This document shows positions 8,362 through 10,421 of a DNA stretch of 10,421 nt, piece after piece. Source of the stretch: Funneliformis mosseae (Eukaryota > Glomeromycota > Glomeromycetes > Glomerales > Glomeraceae); contig CAJVPP010003944.1 of assembly GCA_910592005.1 (NCBI GenBank), positions 1 through 10,421 on the forward strand, read 5' to 3'. The translations under genes were made by a program, and so were the position numbers. Under the pieces are notes generated by a model that saw only the letters and a list, made by a program, of their open reading frames with translations, searched no databases and was not told where the DNA came from. Every line of letters starts with the position of its first letter. Within the stretch, counting starts at the first letter, position 1.

Positions 8362-9418
8362 AATTTAGAAAATAATCATGAATATCTTCAGATGATTGCT
8401 AATGTTGAAATAAGATAGAACTCCAGTTATCTTGCATAGAAACACTTAATAAAAATTAAGGATCTCATTGATATTTTAGTATTGACTATAATGATTGATC
8501 CTGATTCTTCGATACAATGAGATGGTAAATAATTAAAAAATATAAATTTAACAGAAGCTGAATGGCAAGAAATAAGTAAATTGATTATAATTTAGAAGAT
8601 TTTGCTAGAGCAACTGAAATTTTAGGTGGAAAGAAATATACAACTATTAGTTTAATGTACAGTATATTAGTAGTAATTAATTAAAAATTAATACTAGATG
8701 ATAATTCTGTTATTGAGATTATAAATTTAACAAGTCTGAATACAGTCTTTGATGATGATGTTGGTTATGAAAATGCATTAAAAGATAAACTAATTACTTA
8801 ATGACCTAAATGCAGAAAAATTAATATTAATATTTCACAAGACTGCAACAACCTTATAAATCGTATTAAAATAACATTATATAAATCAATGAATTATTAT
8901 TGGAAAGTCTACAAGAAGAAGAAACATTGGCTACTTTACTAGATTCAAGATTCAAGGATTTAAAGTTTGCTTCTGAATCATTACACATTAGAACTTATGA
9001 ACAGTTAAAAAATACATATCAAAATATGAGAAACTTAATTGATGAAGATCAAGTTGAATTTAGAGTAGTTTCATTAAATTCATTATTAACAAGAATGTTT
9101 TAAGATAATATTAATTGTGCTGATGAAGTAGCTAATTATTCTTTATAAAACTAATAATACTAGGTTTCCAATATTATTGAAATTAGTAAGAAAATATTTA
9201 GCAATTCCTACTACCTCAACTTCAAATAAAAGGCTTTTTAGCAAAGCTGGTAATATAATGATCATAAAAGAATACAATTAGTGTCAAATACATTGAAAAA
9301 TTTGATTTGTTGTAAAAAGAATTGGCATTTAGCTGGGGAGATTTTTCCATTAAATGAGAAATAATTAAATAATATGTATGTACTGCCAGAAATTAACAAA
9401 TTAATAAAGTTATTATAA

Positions 9419-9537
9419 AAAAGTATTTGCCTTTATCAAAATTCTTAAGTTTTAATGTATTAATAAAAATAAATAACATTTTATTAATTTTTTCTTTTGT
9501 ATCTGTATATTTGGATTAGATCACTAATGAATCTATT
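9419..9537. other. hAT 3' non-coding region
   Basis: A short AT-rich stretch between the transposase stop and the right subterminal motifs. An AATAAA-like signal (TTAATAAAAATAAATAAC, near 9460) is available for polyadenylation, but such strings are common at this base composition. Confidence 0.35.
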
Positions 9538-9629
9538 ACAGATTTATCCTTTATCTAGATTTCTTACAGATAGCAATCTGGATTCATGATGAAAGTCACA
9601 GATCATCTATTTGCAGATAAACAGATATC
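9538..9629. repeat. hAT right subterminal CAGAT motifs
   Basis: ACAGAT occurs at 9538, 9566, 9598 and 9621, with GCAGAT at 9613: five copies in 90 bp immediately inside the right end, matching the motif clustered at the left end. Confidence 0.55.
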
Positions 9630-9644
9630 TAGATTGAACCACTA
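9630..9644 (-). repeat. hAT right terminal inverted repeat
   Basis: It ends ...GAACCACTA, so inward it reads TAGTGGTTC, a canonical hAT end, and is followed at once by the target duplication. Confidence 0.7.
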
Positions 9645-9654
9645 GAGTTAGCTA
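9645..9654 (+). mobile_element. MITE copy A, right tip, with hAT target duplication
   Basis: GAGTTAGC (9645-9652) is the second copy of the 8-bp target duplication. Together with CTA and flanking TA (9655-9656) it completes the right inverted repeat of MITE copy A, parallel to GAGTTGACTA-TA at the end of copy B (10213-10224). Confidence 0.65.
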
Positions 9655-9684
9655 TAACAAATTTGTTATATTCAAAGTTGACAT
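9653..9684. repeat. Palindrome and extra MITE-end remnant
   Basis: TATAACAAATTTGTTATA (9653-9670) is a perfect 18-bp palindrome, followed by TTCAAAGTTGACAT. The second half reads, inverted, GTCAACTTTGAATATAACAAA, which resembles the MITE left end (TCAACTCTTATTATAACAAA). It may be a collapsed second MITE or an alternative right end of copy A. Confidence 0.5.
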
Positions 9685-10051
9685 TAAAAAGGTGATATTA
9701 ATATTATTTGCTCAATTATATTAAATAAATGTAGAAAACTTATTTTAGTGTTTACTAAAACAATTGGTGAACTATAAAGGTAATTTTATATTTACCTACA
9801 TTGATTTTAAAGTTTTTTTATCAATTCTATATGCAGAAAGAATTCCAAATTGATTTATTTACTTCAACAAACTCTTAATATTTTTAGTTAGTTCTTTAAA
9901 ATACTTATAAGTGATAAATAAAGTAATATTTTTAGGTAGTAAGTAGAAGATTTATTTTATAATTAGTTTTAGAAAAGTATCGATCAGTTGACAATTTATT
10001 TAATAATAATAACAAATGAATACTATATCAGTCAATACTCTGTACTGTATA
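9685..10051. other. Gene-free spacer between MITE copies
   Basis: No coding frame or known family is seen. A hairpin TTTTAGT / ACTAAAA (9743-9760) and a short AGGTAA / TTACCT inverted repeat (9778-9797) are present; neither has a clear role. A partial duplicate of the MITE tip, CAGTCAATACTC, sits at 10030-10040. Confidence 0.45.
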
Positions 10052-10222
10052 TAGTCAATTCTTGTTATAACGAATTCTATGTCCTAAACCTCAACTTCGC
10101 TATAAGATTATAGTAAAGATTTTAAGAGATTTAATTGGCTAATTCGCTATAATAAGAGTATTTTTATTATATTTGTTCAAAAATTCATTATATCAAGAGT
10201 TTACTATATCAAGAGTTGACTA
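10052..10222 (+). mobile_element. MITE copy B, intact, Tc1/mariner/pogo-like
   Basis: A 171-bp unit whose ends read TAGTCAATTCTTG and, inverted, TAGTCAACTCTTG, with TA on both outer sides (10050-10051 and 10223-10224). It is collinear with copy A (5702-5873 plus 9645-9654). It has no coding capacity. TA target preference and these ends fit a miniature Tc1/mariner/pogo derivative. It retains CG at 10071, 10098 and 10145, where copy A has CA or TG. Confidence 0.75.
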
Positions 10223-10421
10223 TAGGTATATTAGAGAGATTAAAATAAAACTATTTAAAGAAATATGAATCAGATATACTGCTAAGCTAAAAGAAAATGT
10301 TCTCTATTTATATAAAATAAAATACATAAAGTTATCAAAAGAATAAAGAAATAAATATAATATATGAGATAAATATAATAAAATAAATATATAGTATAAA
10401 TAAAATAAAATAAATAAATAA
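10223..10421. other. A-rich low-complexity tail
   Basis: The plus strand becomes strongly A-rich and ends in AAATAAAATAAAT-type simple sequence from about 10310 onward. No gene is seen. Confidence 0.5.

Larger units (their letters stand above)
6747..9418 (+). pseudogene. hAT-family transposase pseudogene with BED finger
   Basis: An ATG at 6747 opens the first recognisable stretch; a stop at 9416 closes the last. About 740 codons remain, typical for a hAT transposase. In order: a BED-like zinc finger (6969-7185; GRSWIWGYF, Cys at 7079 and 7118, HLAIH at 7166-7180); a hAT N-terminal stretch with DNQPISL (7225-7425); the RNase-H-like core with TTDN (Asp at 7704) and LPCTAY (7758-7775), where hAT proteins normally have C-x2-H; after an intron, R*NSSYLA*K (8413-8442), a hAT motif whose two Trp are now TAG; LATLLDSRFKDLKFASE (8930-8980); and the C-terminal dimerization region (9163-9320) with YLAIPTTST...RLFSKAGNIM. 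Frameshifts lie near 7425, 8580, 8900, 9150 and 9270, and part of the sequence before the dimerization domain seems deleted. The family call is firm; activity is excluded. Confidence 0.85.
5874..9644 (+). mobile_element. hAT transposon, full-length but degenerate
   Basis: The element is 3,771 bp. The left end starts TAGTGATCTGATTC and the right end, read inward, starts TAGTGGTTCAATCTAG. These fit the short, 5-bp-core inverted repeats (YA-x-x-G type) of hAT elements. The ends are flanked by an 8-bp target duplication with one mismatch. Inside are subterminal CAGATAT-type motifs, a triple tandem repeat (6267-6563) and a hAT transposase pseudogene on the plus strand (6747-9418). It sits inside MITE copy A, so it inserted after that MITE. 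Numerous stops and frameshifts make it non-autonomous today, though its ends could in principle still be recognised by a relative's transposase. Confidence 0.8.

Noticed and set aside
1323..9418. Alternative genetic code (TAA/TAG read as Gln, TGA as Trp or Arg)
   Set aside because: TGA would have to mean both Trp and Arg, TAG both Gln and Trp, and frameshifts are also present, so decay is the simpler explanation.
9778..9797. AGGTAA / TTACCT hairpin as a remnant of element 1's GGTAAA repeats
   Set aside because: A single six-base inverted pair is too short to support homology.
1..10421. Organellar or bacterial AT-rich genome
   Set aside because: GT...AG introns, hAT and MITE elements and the absence of any organellar or bacterial genes point to nuclear DNA.

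Overview
The window looks like nuclear DNA from a very AT-rich eukaryote (roughly 20% G+C judged by eye). Spliceosomal-type introns (GT...AG, about 70-110 bp) interrupt the coding stretches, and no bacterial signals are present. The hAT-type protein resembles, from memory, the abundant BED/hAT transposases of arbuscular mycorrhizal fungi (Glomeromycotina, e.g. Rhizophagus and Gigaspora). I regard that assignment as plausible but unproven. There is no intact host gene. Essentially the whole window is a pile of decayed DNA transposons.

Layout. 1-924 is gene-free AT-rich DNA with a few small hairpins. 925-5701 is a complete but degenerate DNA element (element 1): imperfect inverted ends of about 35 bp, a left subterminal array of GGTAAA-centred repeats, and a multi-exon pseudogene of roughly 1,100 codons (1323-5427). 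That protein starts with a zinc-finger-like motif and carries a D-x2-H...K...RN block reminiscent of P-type transposases. I cannot name its family. Immediately next to it begins a small Tc1/mariner/pogo-like MITE (5702), which is split by a full-length hAT element (5874-9644) and resumes at 9645. The hAT has TAGTG-type ends, a near-perfect 8-bp target duplication (GAGTTAGT / GAGTTAGC), subterminal CAGATAT motifs, a roughly 105-bp triple tandem repeat, and a broken transposase (6747-9418) with BED finger, RNase-H-like and dimerization regions. A second, unsplit copy of the MITE lies at 10052-10222. 9685-10051 and 10223-10421 hold no gene.

How the parts relate. Each element has (or, for the MITEs, borrowed) the cis ends and trans protein of a cut-and-paste transposon, but both transposase genes are dead from in-frame stops and frameshifts. 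The stops, a His-to-Tyr change at a catalytic-domain motif, and CpG loss between the two MITE copies all fit C-to-T decay. The relative order is readable: MITE first, hAT inserted into the MITE, then decay.
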